A stretch of DNA of 64,000 nucleotides from Firmicutes bacterium UBA5010 (GCA_002396645.1 DGYI01000037.1:76205-140204), one strand, 5' to 3'. Counted from the first letter of the stretch, positions 37,657 through 46,715 are shown. Notes: generated by a model from the letters alone, not told the origin. Translations and numbers: made by a program.

Positions 37657-38856
37657 ATGAAAAAAACAGTTTGTGAATTATTTGCTGGAGTTGGTGGATT
37701 CCGTTTAGGGTTAGAGAGAGCATCGGAAGATTGGAAAACAGTATGGTTTTCACAGTGGGAACCCAGTAGAAAGTTGCAATGGGCACACAAATGTTATGTG
37801 TCTCATTGGGGAGATATAGATGAAAATACAGGAATTGATATCAAGGAAGTAGATAAAAAATTAATTCCAAATCATAATTTATTAGTGGGCGGATTTCCTT
37901 GTCAAGATTATTCTGTAGCTCGACCACTTTCGGGATTGACTGGATTGGAAGGAAAGAAAGGTGTATTATGGTGGCAGATACGGGATATACTCCAGGAGAA
38001 AAAGGCACCGTTTGTACTCTTAGAAAATGTTGATAGGCTATTAAAATCTCCAGCTTCACAGAGAGGACGGGATTTTGGAGTGATTTTAGCTTGTTTTGCA
38101 AGTTTAGACTATTCTGTAGAATGGAGAGTCATAAATTCCGCTGATTATGGAGCGGGGCAAAGAAGGAGAAGAACTTTCATTTTCGCATATCGTAATAACA
38201 CAGCATATGGAAAAAAGAGTTTCAGCATGAATCCTACTCTAATTATGGATGAAAAAGGATTTTTTGCAAGAACATTTCCCAGCGAAAAGATAAAATCTAT
38301 ATTTGAAGGGGAAATTATATATAAAGATATACCAAGGGTATCGGAAGAATTTAAGTTTCCGTTTGAGAATGCAGGGTATATGGTAAATGGGAAAATATAT
38401 ACGACAAAAATTAAACCCATATACGAAAAACCTATTCCATTAAAGAGTCTCTTGGAAAATGATGTGCCGGAAAAATATTTTTTAAATGAAAATTTGGCTA
38501 AATGGGAATATCTTAAAGGTCCAAAAAAGGTAAAGAGGATTAGCAAATCTGGGCATGAATATACATTTAGTGAAGGACCTATAGCATTCCCTGATGATAT
38601 AGAATTACCAGCACGAACTATGCTTACTTCAGAGTCTAGCTTGAATAGAAGTACACATGTTATTCGTGATCCGCAAAATGGAAGGCTTAGATTAATTACA
38701 CCACTTGAGGCAGAGAGAATCCAAGGATTTGAAGATAATTGGACAAATATGGGGATGCCAGAAAGATTCCGATACTTCTGTATGGGTAATGCATTAGTAG
38801 TATCGATGGTAACAAGAATGGGAAAAACATTAAATACAATATTTGAGAATGAATAG
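37657..38856 (+). CDS. C5-cytosine DNA methyltransferase of the Sau3AI-like system
   Basis: About 399 residues with motif I ELFAGVGGFRLGLE, motif IV GGFPCQDYSVA (catalytic C82), motif VI LLENVDRLL, motif VIII GQRRRRTFIFA and, at the C-terminus, motif IX/X (LTPLEAERIQGF and GNALVVSMV). It should protect GATC by methylating the cytosine. AAGGAG upstream favours ATG 37657 over the TTG at 37651. Only 67 bases separate it from the nuclease gene, on the same strand. Confidence 0.93.
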   Translation: MKKTVCELFAGVGGFRLGLERASEDWKTVWFSQWEPSRKLQWAHKCYVSHWGDIDENTGIDIKEVDKKLIPNHNLLVGGFPCQDYSVARPLSGLTGLEGKKGVLWWQIRDILQEKKAPFVLLENVDRLLKSPASQRGRDFGVILACFASLDYSVEWRVINSADYGAGQRRRRTFIFAYRNNTAYGKKSFSMNPTLIMDEKGFFARTFPSEKIKSIFEGEIIYKDIPRVSEEFKFPFENAGYMVNGKIYTTKIKPIYEKPIPLKSLLENDVPEKYFLNENLAKWEYLKGPKKVKRISKSGHEYTFSEGPIAFPDDIELPARTMLTSESSLNRSTHVIRDPQNGRLRLITPLEAERIQGFEDNWTNMGMPERFRYFCMGNALVVSMVTRMGKTLNTIFENE

Positions 38857-39052
38857 TATGTATGATTAGCCATTGAGTAATTCAGTGGCTTTTTAATACT
38901 TTGTAATTGTTGTATTAAGGTATAAAATATTATGTACTATTAACATCTATTACGAAAATACATTTTATATAAAATATATAAAAAATAAGAGTTAAGCATT
39001 GAAATTTAAAAAAATAACGTAAAGGGAATATTAGGCTTGAGGACTATCAGAA

Positions 39053-39088
39053 TTACAACAACAAGGCATGTGGAGACAGCGGTACAAT
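39053..39088 (+). pseudogene. Second HVET-like remnant, right of the restriction system
   Basis: CAAGGCATGTGGAGAC (39062-39077) matches the left copy at 35861-35876 in 14 of 16 bases; the frame reads TTTRHVETAVQF. It may be a remnant of a RumA/RlmD-type gene end or an attachment-like site. Confidence 0.35.
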
Positions 39089-39315
39089 TTGGGGGGACAA
39101 AACCTTGATAAATAAAAAGAAAAAAGGAGATTTAAAATATATGATAAAGATATTTTTGTAATTCTTATGGAATTGGAATAAACAAAAATCTTTTGAAGTA
39201 ATCAAGCTAGTATATAAGAATAGCAATGAACAGTCTTCAGAAGCAGATTGGTGGAATAATTTGTTCAAACTAATGAGAAGTGTCCTCTAATGTATTAGTC
39301 TGTGGCTAGAGCAAA

Positions 39316-39334
39316 CCACCGGCAGAGCCGGTGG
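39316..39334. repeat. GC-rich perfect palindrome
   Basis: CCACCGGC (39316-39323), AGA, GCCGGTGG (39327-39334), in strongly AT-rich surroundings. Such hairpins mark ends of IS200/IS605-type elements and also act as terminators; on the minus strand it lies after the DUF3298-type gene. Confidence 0.6.
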
Positions 39335-39376
39335 CCATAATTCAAACCAAATGCAAATATTAAAATCTCCACATAT

Positions 39377-40060
39377 CTAACAAGACGGAAACCATTCTAT
39401 TTCTTCATATGGAATTGTGAATTCAACAATACCTGTTGAGTATGGGGCTATATCATATTGCTGATAGTAAATGATTATCCCTTTAGGTGACATATAAAAA
39501 CTGTTAGGATTAAAGTTTTTTATAATTAGGTCTTTGTATTCATCAAAGTAAATTAATGGATTTTCTTTTAAGTTTTCTCCGGCTTGTGCTGTCATTTCCT
39601 GTGTAACCATACGGGTGTAATCTGTATCAGGCTTAAAGAAACGATAAAGATAAATATTTTCTCCGGTGCATAGTTCCCATGTGTTTGAAGTTCTTATAGT
39701 GTTTCCGTGCGCACCTCCCGTGAATTCATATTTGTCGCTGTAAAGGCTTAAAAAACAGTTGTCATTATAAGTTATTGTATAGGTCATATACGCTTCATAG
39801 CCTCGAAAAGGGAAATCATTTTTAAGTGAATCCTTATAGGTATCAATCGCTTGATTATAAAGTGTGTTTGAAGCATATTTGAAGTATTCATCAACTTGCA
39901 TACAAATCTGATTATTTATCTTTTCTTTTGCACATGGATTATTATAAGTATTTATTATTGGATATTTAATATTAAGTGTCAGCATTTCAATGTTATCATA
40001 TTTAAATCTGCAATTAATTTCTTTCATGTCGATAGTAGCAAAGCATCTCGGCTTACTCAT
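39377..40060 (-). CDS. DUF3298/DUF4163-type protein (RsiV-like fold)
   Basis: 227 residues. The segment YSDKYEFTGGAHGNT with following hydrophobic/aromatic segments (LIYFDEYKDLII, GIIIYYQQYDIAPYSTGI) is the usual signature of the DUF4163-DUF3298 pair found in RsiV and peptidoglycan deacetylase-linked proteins. There is no signal peptide or membrane helix, so this copy is predicted cytosolic, unlike most relatives. AGGAGG precedes the start on the minus strand. Function unknown. Confidence 0.72.
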   Translation of the reverse strand: MSKPRCFATIDMKEINCRFKYDNIEMLTLNIKYPIINTYNNPCAKEKINNQICMQVDEYFKYASNTLYNQAIDTYKDSLKNDFPFRGYEAYMTYTITYNDNCFLSLYSDKYEFTGGAHGNTIRTSNTWELCTGENIYLYRFFKPDTDYTRMVTQEMTAQAGENLKENPLIYFDEYKDLIIKNFNPNSFYMSPKGIIIYYQQYDIAPYSTGIVEFTIPYEEIEWFPSC

Positions 40061-40553
40061 TTACAAACCTCCTGTAATATATTAAAACATTAGATAGTTG
40101 TACTTGTTTATTGCTTCGCAGCTTGTGCATCTGCTTAGCTTCATGAACAGTACCATAATTAATTAAATGATTATTATTGAGATAGAGTGTCTATGTTTAG
40201 TTCTTAAAATATTGGTCTTGACATCGTGTGGAAATTGAATAGGATATATGCTCGCATAATAAGGGATATACATTAGATTACAATCATCATATGCTCAAAT
40301 TTTAAATATGATAATTTATCTTTACAGTTATTCATATCATCTAGTTTTTATTTTTTACAGATAAATTAAGAATCTTTCAAATTTATATAGAAAATTACAA
40401 TATTTAATATATAATAGAATTATGCTCTAATCATTTAATTAGATAGCTTATATGATATAATGATATGGTTGGAAGAAAAAAATAAATTGTAAAGCCAAAA
40501 CGATATCTCATAAAAATGAATATTATTATATAAAAAAATAGAAAGGTGATTAT
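40061..40553. other. AT-rich intergenic region
   Basis: About 490 bases between a leftward and a rightward gene, with very low G+C. I see no gene, repeat or RNA signature beyond the two ribosome binding sites at its ends. Confidence 0.4.
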
Positions 40554-40862
40554 ATGGAAAAAGTTTATAAGTATACAATAACGAATCAAGAGATATTTGA
40601 AAATATTTTTAAGGATGAAAAACTTCTTATGAATCATGTTGTTATACCGCCGGGCAAAGTATTTCCAAGGCATCCGACTGATGCAACTGTATATGCCTTA
40701 ATTACTCAAGGAGAGTTAAGTATAACAATTGAAGATAATGCGACTAAAACTTTTAAAGCAGGTCAATTAGTCAATATTCCTAAAGGACTTAACTCTGAGT
40801 TAGGCAACAAGTCTGATACAACATTAGAGTTATTCGTTGTCAAATATGAATATGATCTCTAA
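40554..40862 (+). CDS. Cupin-domain protein (102 aa)
   Basis: Single small beta-barrel: PPGKVFPRHPTDATVYALITQGE gives the first cupin motif in a weak form (one histidine) and GQLVNIPKGL the second. The metal-binding residues are incomplete, so it may bind a small molecule rather than act as an enzyme. GAAAGGTG precedes the ATG. Followed by a terminator. Confidence 0.8.
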   Translation: MEKVYKYTITNQEIFENIFKDEKLLMNHVVIPPGKVFPRHPTDATVYALITQGELSITIEDNATKTFKAGQLVNIPKGLNSELGNKSDTTLELFVVKYEYDL

Positions 40863-40867
40863 AAATG

Positions 40868-40898
40868 TGAAGGTTTCTTAATTCCTTCATGTTTTTTT
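40868..40898 (+). terminator. Intrinsic terminator of the cupin gene
   Basis: TGAAGG/CCTTCA stem (40868-40889) followed by GTTTTTTT. Confidence 0.75.
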
Positions 40899-40930
40899 AT
40901 CTTTGTCAATAGTTTAGATAAGAAATAATA

Positions 40931-40966
40931 AAAACTGCCGATGGTAAATCCAAACGACAGTTTTTT
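40931..40966 (-). terminator. Intrinsic terminator of the GntR gene
   Basis: AAAACTG (40931-40937) and CAGTTTT (40958-40964) with short inner pairs; on the minus strand the T-run follows the stem, just after the regulator gene. Confidence 0.65.
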
Positions 40967-40992
40967 GATTGAATTATAACAGTGATAAGAGT

Positions 40993-41703
40993 TTAAATCT
41001 CGTATATTTCTCTCGAACCGGAGATGGAGCCGGAGATTGCTTTCTCCACAGATTCTAAGGCTTTTGCTTTATCATGATTTTTCAGTGCATTTAAGATTTC
41101 CCTTGCACTGTTGCATACAACTTCATTTCCGTATTTTTGGATGAATCTTATCCAAAGGTGGGTAACAGGAATACGGAAAGAACGATAGATTAAGGGAAGC
41201 AAAGTATTTTGGCTGGTCATTGCCAATTCGTGATAAAAAGAGAAAGCGGCATCAGCGGCTTTTTCATTATTATCGTTTAAATCCTGCATCTTATCTAAAT
41301 AGCTCTCCAGGGAGGCAATATTCTCATCTGTGTGTCTGTCAACAGATAATTCTACCGCTAGTTTATCCACAATCATCTTAATTTCCAAGATAGAGCGAAT
41401 CTCGTCACGGCGTAGGTGTCCGCCGTTGTAATTCATGATAGAGAGAAGTGTTTCTACGGTACCATAGCGGCGGTAATCTGTTACAAATACTCCGGAGCGT
41501 GGTTTTACTCTTAAAAATCCCTTTCTGGAAAGTTCGGCAATTCCGCTGTTTACCACAGCACGGCTGACCTGCATCTGTTCAGCTAAGATGCGCTCAGGCG
41601 GAAGTTTTTCACCGATTTTCAATTTTCCGGAAAGAATCATAGTTTCTAATTCCCTGACAAAAAGTTCCTTTAATGTAGGGGCTTTTAATTTTATAAAGTC
41701 CAT
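40993..41703 (-). CDS. GntR-family (FadR/FCD subfamily) regulator
   Basis: 236 residues. N-terminal winged helix with PPERILAEQMQVSRAVV and a C-terminal helical FCD-like ligand domain (residues about 85-225; acidic and histidine residues such as ELSVDRHTD and FYHELAM could hold a metal). AAAGGAA upstream favours the start at 41703. Divergent from the membrane protein/hypB operon; a matching palindromic site lies before both genes, so it probably controls itself and that operon in response to an organic acid or metal-bound effector. Confidence 0.88.
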   Translation of the reverse strand: MDFIKLKAPTLKELFVRELETMILSGKLKIGEKLPPERILAEQMQVSRAVVNSGIAELSRKGFLRVKPRSGVFVTDYRRYGTVETLLSIMNYNGGHLRRDEIRSILEIKMIVDKLAVELSVDRHTDENIASLESYLDKMQDLNDNNEKAADAAFSFYHELAMTSQNTLLPLIYRSFRIPVTHLWIRFIQKYGNEVVCNSAREILNALKNHDKAKALESVEKAISGSISGSREIYEI

Positions 41704-41725
41704 TTGTATTCCTTTCTGAAAGTCC

Positions 41726-41754
41726 AATATAATTCTTCAAACTGGTATAAGCAG
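41726..41754. promoter_or_regulatory. GntR operator, autoregulatory copy
   Basis: CTGGTATAAGCAG (41742-41754), one base short of a perfect palindrome, preceded by AATATAATT (41726-41734). The same two elements recur at 41883-41910. Confidence 0.65.
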
Positions 41755-41850
41755 ATATCAAAAAAATATCATAATATGGAATAAAAATCAATAGAATATT
41801 CCTGAATAGATGAATTTATTACACAAATTTATAGAAAGATTGATAAATAC

Positions 41851-41910
41851 TTGACAATCCAGACTGAATTTTGTAGAATTAAAATATAATTGTACTACTG
41901 GTATGACCAG
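41851..41910 (+). promoter_or_regulatory. Promoter and GntR operator of the hypBA-containing operon
   Basis: TTGACA (41851-41856), 17-base spacer, TAGAAT (41874-41879). Palindrome CTGGTATGACCAG (41898-41910) lies about 12-24 bases after the likely start point, where a bound repressor would block transcription. The TGGT...ACCA form is typical of FadR-type regulators. Confidence 0.78.
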
Positions 41911-41945
41911 AATAAAAAATGTATTTCCTAAAGGAGGGAAAAATT

Positions 41946-42932
41946 ATGTTTCAGTTTAATTATAGCGAGGGTGTAGGGTTTTTAAGTGTTTGGCTGGTGT
42001 GGATCGGTGTATTTCTCGCTTTGTTTTTGCTGAACGAAGTTACCCGTAGATTTAAAGTGGCTGGAATTTTGGGCTTTATGGTATTACCGGCCGTGCTTTC
42101 TGTACTGTGGTTTACGGTGATGAAAGAAACCACCTACACGGACTGGTTTCATTTAGCGAAAGTGTATTCAGCGACAGCTGGTTGTATCGGTTTTTGGTGT
42201 ATCCGCCATGTACGTGGAATCAACAAAAAAACAGGCAAGGAATGGGCACTGGCTGATAATAAAATAGCTCTATGCTTTCCGCCGTTGATATTGGCTGTCA
42301 ATATTTTGGAAGCAGTAATACGTGACTTTGAAGTGGGCAGCAAGTATGCTGTAATGGCTCAGGATGCAACGGCTGATGCGGCTGTAATGTTGATGGGCGG
42401 ATCTTGGAATTATATGAACGGAATTGCCGGAATTTTAAATATTGTTATCATTACAGGATGGGTTGGTATTAAGATTAGGAAAAAGACAGAAAAGGACGGA
42501 AGCAGAGATATGCTTTGGCCTGATATGCTGTGGTTTTATATTCTGGCATATGATTTATGGAATTTTGCTTATACCTATAATTGCTTGCCGCATCACGCTT
42601 GGTATTGCGGATTTGCACTGCTGCTTGCACCGACCTTGTGTGCATTTACAGTTGGTAAAGGAGCATGGCTGCAGCATCGAGCTCAGACATTGGCACTGTG
42701 GTGTATGTTTGCTCAGACATTCCCATTGTTCCAGGATTTTGGGAAGTGGCGTGTAGACTCCACCTATAATCCTAAAATATATTTTATAGTTAGTTTTTTA
42801 GCATTGGCAGCTAACGTTGCTGTAGTAGTTTACATGATTTATAAATGGAGAAAGACAAAACGCAATCCTTATAAGGGTGAGCTGTATACAGACTTAAAAG
42901 AATATAAGACAATAGCGGCACTGGCAGAATAA
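41946..42932 (+). CDS. Multi-pass membrane protein (DUF5692-like)
   Basis: 328 residues with about eight hydrophobic segments. Conspicuous conserved-looking polar residues in or near the membrane are LPHHAWYCG, LQHRAQTLALW and the acidic pair in ILEAVIRDFE. I associate it with the DUF5692 family, whose function is not known to me. AAAGGAGGG precedes ATG 41946; the frame open to 41919 starts before that site. First gene of an operon with hypB, a large Fe-S flavoprotein and hypA, under a GntR operator. It may carry the substrate or metal of that pathway (inference). Confidence 0.75.
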   Translation: MFQFNYSEGVGFLSVWLVWIGVFLALFLLNEVTRRFKVAGILGFMVLPAVLSVLWFTVMKETTYTDWFHLAKVYSATAGCIGFWCIRHVRGINKKTGKEWALADNKIALCFPPLILAVNILEAVIRDFEVGSKYAVMAQDATADAAVMLMGGSWNYMNGIAGILNIVIITGWVGIKIRKKTEKDGSRDMLWPDMLWFYILAYDLWNFAYTYNCLPHHAWYCGFALLLAPTLCAFTVGKGAWLQHRAQTLALWCMFAQTFPLFQDFGKWRVDSTYNPKIYFIVSFLALAANVAVVVYMIYKWRKTKRNPYKGELYTDLKEYKTIAALAE

Positions 42933-42956
42933 AATTAAGAGATACAAGGAGGCGGC

Positions 42957-43619
42957 ATGAAAGAAATTAGAATTTTAAAAATAAAGGAAAGCATATTTGA
43001 GGACAATAACAAGGATGCACAGCGTCTTAGAGAGCAGTTGAAAAGTGAGAATACATTTTTACTTAATCTGATGAGCTCTCCGGGAGCAGGGAAGACGACT
43101 ACACTGGTAAACACAATCAATCGTCTGAAGGACAAGCTTAGTATTGCGGTTATGGAGGCAGATATCGATTCTGATGTGGATGCAAGAACTATTTCCGAGA
43201 CCGGTGTAAAGGTAATTCAGCTGCATACAGGCGGGATGTGTCATTTAGATGCAGACATGACAAGACAAGGACTTCAGGGATTGGATGCTAAGGGAACTGA
43301 CTTGGTAATTTTAGAAAATGTGGGAAACTTAGTCTGTCCTGCCGAATTTGATACAGGAGCTACAAAAAATGCAATGATTCTAAGCGTTCCCGAGGGAGAT
43401 GATAAACCTCTTAAATATCCGTTGATGTTCCAGATATCTGATGCTTTGATTATCAACAAAATAGATACAATGGAAGTGTTTGACTTTAATCTGGATTTAT
43501 GTGTGGAGAGAGTTAAAAAGTTGAATCCAAATATCGCTATATTCCCGATTTCCGCTAAAACAGGGGAAGGTATGGAAGCATGGACAGAGTGGCTGTACAG
43601 AGAAGTTAAAGGAGAGTAA
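42957..43619 (+). CDS. hypB: Nickel-insertion GTPase HypB
   Basis: 220 residues. P-loop SSPGAGKTTT with K46, then MEADIDSDVDA, the metal/nucleotide segment LHTGGMCHLDADM and the G4-like motif INKID. The N-terminal histidine-rich tail of some HypB proteins is absent, so it delivers but does not store nickel. In known systems HypB with HypA loads nickel into [NiFe]-hydrogenase or urease; neither enzyme is encoded in this window. AAGGAGG precedes the ATG. Confidence 0.93.
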   Translation: MKEIRILKIKESIFEDNNKDAQRLREQLKSENTFLLNLMSSPGAGKTTTLVNTINRLKDKLSIAVMEADIDSDVDARTISETGVKVIQLHTGGMCHLDADMTRQGLQGLDAKGTDLVILENVGNLVCPAEFDTGATKNAMILSVPEGDDKPLKYPLMFQISDALIINKIDTMEVFDFNLDLCVERVKKLNPNIAIFPISAKTGEGMEAWTEWLYREVKGE

Positions 43620-43623
43620 AGCT

Positions 43624-46353
43624 ATGGAACAATCAATTACAAAAATGTATTTTCCGGAAGGGTATGAATGTAAGTACAATGAAAAGGTAATGGCTCTGGC
43701 AAATATGCTTGGTCGAAAAGACCCTAAAAAGAACGGATATAAGTGGGATGATCCTGAGTATGTTATTTTGGAGGCAGGTGTTGATGATGATATGGCTGAG
43801 GTTGGCTTAGCCATGGGATATTACACCAAGAGGACTGCCAAGGAAATGGCTCAGATTATGGGAAAATCCGAGGAATACTGCCATGAGCAGATGATGAAAC
43901 TGGCAGTGTACGGCACTTGTTTTGTAAATGTTATCGATGGAGTGGATACCTTCTGGCATGCAGAGAGCTGGATTCCGGGTATTATGGAGATGATTGTAAA
44001 TAATCTGGATGTTGTTAAAAAATATCCGGTTGTAGCCTATGCCATGGAGGCATACGGAAGAGTCCGAGGACCTATGAGCGCAGGTATGTTTCCTCCCGGA
44101 ATAGGGCTTATGAGAGTAATTCCTATTGAAACAGCAATCGAAGGCAACAGCCGCATAGCCAGCTATGAAGAAGTTTCTAAATATTTGAATGATAATACGG
44201 TATTTTCATGTTCTCCTTGCTCTTGTCGTACTGACAGAGAGGCAATGGGAGAGGGCTGCGGACATCTGAAAGAGGATATGTGTATTCAGATGGGACATGC
44301 AGCGGAATACTATATACGTACAGGACGTGGAAGAGAAATTACCAGAGACGAAGCCTTTGAGATTATTAAGCGGGCAGAGGAAAATGGTCTGATGCACCAG
44401 ATTCCTAACATTGACGGATCAGGCAAAACTCACGCTATCTGTAACTGCTGCGGATGCTCTTGTCTGTCCCTGCGTTCCGGAACTATGTACAAGAACGTGG
44501 ATATGGTACGTTCTAACTATGTTTCAAAAGTGGATAAGGAAAAATGCGTGGCTTGCGGTCAATGCGTGGAAAATTGTCCTATGAATGCCATGAAGCTTGG
44601 ACAAAAGCTTTGCTCCAATGGACCTGTTACAGAGGATATTACAACAAGATATACACCAAGAAACAATGATTGGACTCAGGAGGACTGGAATACTGATTAC
44701 AGAATCAACCGTCAGGAAGTTGTGGATACGGGTACGGCTCCTTGTAAAACCAGCTGTCCTGCTCATATTGCGGTGCAGGGGTATATAAAACTGGCAGCAC
44801 AGGGCAAATATACGGAGGCTCTTGAGTTGATTAAAATGGAAAATCCTTTCCCTGCAGTGTGCGGATATGTCTGCAACAAGCGTTGTGAAGACGCTTGTAC
44901 CAGAGGGGATTTGGATGAGCCTATAGCAATTGATGATATTAAACGATTTATTGCAGATCAGGATTTAAATAAAGAAACTCGTTTTATCCCTAAGAAGCGA
45001 AATAATTACAGTGATAAAAAGATTGCTATTGTGGGTTCAGGCCCGGCAGGATTATCCTGTGCATACTATCTGGCTATCGATGGATATGATGTGACAGTAT
45101 TTGAAAAAGAAAAGGTAGTCGGCGGAATGCTGACTCTTGGGATTCCTTCTTTCGTTCTTGAGAAGAGAATTGTAGAAGCAGAAATCGATATTTTAAGAGA
45201 ATTGGGTGTTAGCTTTAAAACCGGAGTAGAGGTAGGAAAAGATATCACTTTAGACCAATTAAGATTAGATGAATATAAAGCCTTCTATTTAGCAATCGGA
45301 GCTCAGAAGGGTCGGAAGATAGGCGTAGAAGGAGAAGAACTTGAAGGTGTGATTTCCGGAATAGAATTTCTTTCTCGTATCAATCAGAATGAAAAAGAAA
45401 CTATATCCGGCAATGTAGCAGTTATCGGCGGAGGTAATGTTGCTATTGACGTAGCTCGTGTGGCAGTTCGTGCCGGCGGGAAAAAAGTTAACATGTTCTG
45501 TCTGGAAAACAGAGAGCAAATGCCGGCTCTTGACGAAGAAATTGAAGTGGCTGAAAGTGAAGACATCACAATCAATAATTCTTGGGGACCTAAGCGTATT
45601 ATCGGAGAAAACGGTAAGGTAACAGGAATTGAATTGATGCGTTGTATAAGTGTCTTTGATGAAAACGGACGGTTTAGCCCTAAGTATGATGAAAATGATA
45701 CGATAATCGTAGAAGCAGACTATGTTTTGTTATCTGTAGGTCAGTCTATTGACTGGAGCGGAATTCTGGAGGGGAGTCAGGCAGTTCTAAACCCTAACAA
45801 TACCATAAAAGTAGATGATATCACATATCAGACAAATCAAGCTGATGTATTTGCAGGCGGAGATGCGGTAACCGGACCTCGTTTTGCAATTGATGCTATT
45901 GCAGCAGGAAAACAGGCAGCTATTTCAATTCATCGTTTTGTCCAGGTGGGACAAGACTTATTGATTGGACGTAGCCGTCGTCAGTATATTGAATTAGATA
46001 AGAAAGCAGTTGTTATCGACAGCTTTGACACAACTCCGAGACAAAGAGCCGCAAGGATTGACGGTCAGGAAGCAAAGAAGACTTTCCGCGACATTAGAAC
46101 AGCCCTTACTGAAGAACAGATGAGAAAAGAAACTGAGAGATGTCTTGGCTGTGGTGCTACCGTAGTTGATGAATACATGTGTGTAGGCTGTGGAATGTGT
46201 GCTGCAAAATGTAAGTTTGAAGCCATTACTCTGGAACGTGTTTACGACGGCAAAGGTGTGGAGTTCTTGGGTATTAAAAAGGCAATTTTGCCTCATGTCA
46301 TTAAGCGTAAAGTAAAGATAACCGCCAAAAAAGTATTTGGAGGGAAAAGATAA
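43624..46353 (+). CDS. Fused iron-sulfur / GltD-like NAD(P)-FAD oxidoreductase (909 aa)
   Basis: Three parts. Residues 1-330: an Fe-S domain with a cysteine cluster near C196-C201 (CSPCSCR), a further run ICNCCGCSC and a 4Fe-4S site C308-C311-C314-C318 (CVACGQCVENCP). Residues about 365-830: a GltD-like flavoprotein with its own N-terminal cysteine helix region (CKTSCPAHI, CNKRCEDAC), an FAD site IVGSGPAGLSC near 470 and an NAD(P) site VIGGGNVAIDVA near 600. C-terminus: CLGCG and CVGCGMCAAKC, further clusters. It probably moves electrons between NAD(P)H and a ferredoxin or an unknown partner. Lies 4 bases after hypB and 3 before hypA. Confidence 0.88.
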   Translation: MEQSITKMYFPEGYECKYNEKVMALANMLGRKDPKKNGYKWDDPEYVILEAGVDDDMAEVGLAMGYYTKRTAKEMAQIMGKSEEYCHEQMMKLAVYGTCFVNVIDGVDTFWHAESWIPGIMEMIVNNLDVVKKYPVVAYAMEAYGRVRGPMSAGMFPPGIGLMRVIPIETAIEGNSRIASYEEVSKYLNDNTVFSCSPCSCRTDREAMGEGCGHLKEDMCIQMGHAAEYYIRTGRGREITRDEAFEIIKRAEENGLMHQIPNIDGSGKTHAICNCCGCSCLSLRSGTMYKNVDMVRSNYVSKVDKEKCVACGQCVENCPMNAMKLGQKLCSNGPVTEDITTRYTPRNNDWTQEDWNTDYRINRQEVVDTGTAPCKTSCPAHIAVQGYIKLAAQGKYTEALELIKMENPFPAVCGYVCNKRCEDACTRGDLDEPIAIDDIKRFIADQDLNKETRFIPKKRNNYSDKKIAIVGSGPAGLSCAYYLAIDGYDVTVFEKEKVVGGMLTLGIPSFVLEKRIVEAEIDILRELGVSFKTGVEVGKDITLDQLRLDEYKAFYLAIGAQKGRKIGVEGEELEGVISGIEFLSRINQNEKETISGNVAVIGGGNVAIDVARVAVRAGGKKVNMFCLENREQMPALDEEIEVAESEDITINNSWGPKRIIGENGKVTGIELMRCISVFDENGRFSPKYDENDTIIVEADYVLLSVGQSIDWSGILEGSQAVLNPNNTIKVDDITYQTNQADVFAGGDAVTGPRFAIDAIAAGKQAAISIHRFVQVGQDLLIGRSRRQYIELDKKAVVIDSFDTTPRQRAARIDGQEAKKTFRDIRTALTEEQMRKETERCLGCGATVVDEYMCVGCGMCAAKCKFEAITLERVYDGKGVEFLGIKKAILPHVIKRKVKITAKKVFGGKR

Positions 46354-46356
46354 GCT

Positions 46357-46698
46357 ATGCACGAACTAGGTATCATGTACCATATTGTTGAACAGGTGTT
46401 GAGAGTAGTGGAAACAAACCGGCTCTCAGAGGTGGAGGCCATTGTCCTGCAAGTAGGAGAGTTGTCTTCTGTAGTTCCAAGGTATCTTCATGCCTGCTTC
46501 CCCGCTGCGGTAGATGGTACCCTGCTTGCAAATACCAAATTAGAAGTAGAAATACTCACAGCTAACGGAATTTGTAAAGCTTGCGGAAAAGTATATCCAT
46601 TATTGGAACATTCAAGGGTGTGCCCTGCGTGTCAGAGTGAAGAATTTGAGATGATCGGCGGCACAGAGTTTTATCTGAAAGAAATCAGGGCGTGCTGA
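46357..46698 (+). CDS. hypA: Nickel chaperone HypA
   Basis: 113 residues. Begins with the nickel-binding MHELG and has the structural zinc site CKACGKVY ... CPACQ. Normal length. It starts 3 bases after the flavoprotein gene, the last gene before a terminator. Together with HypB it implies a nickel enzyme made elsewhere or a new client. Confidence 0.94.
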   Translation: MHELGIMYHIVEQVLRVVETNRLSEVEAIVLQVGELSSVVPRYLHACFPAAVDGTLLANTKLEVEILTANGICKACGKVYPLLEHSRVCPACQSEEFEMIGGTEFYLKEIRAC

Positions 46699-46715
46699 GC
46701 TGATGAAAAAAATTG

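Noticed and set aside
42957..46698. Calling the hypB/hypA operon a hydrogenase cluster
   Set aside because: No hydrogenase subunit, hypC, hypD, hypE or hypF in the window; the large gene is a GltD-like flavoprotein with ferredoxin sites.
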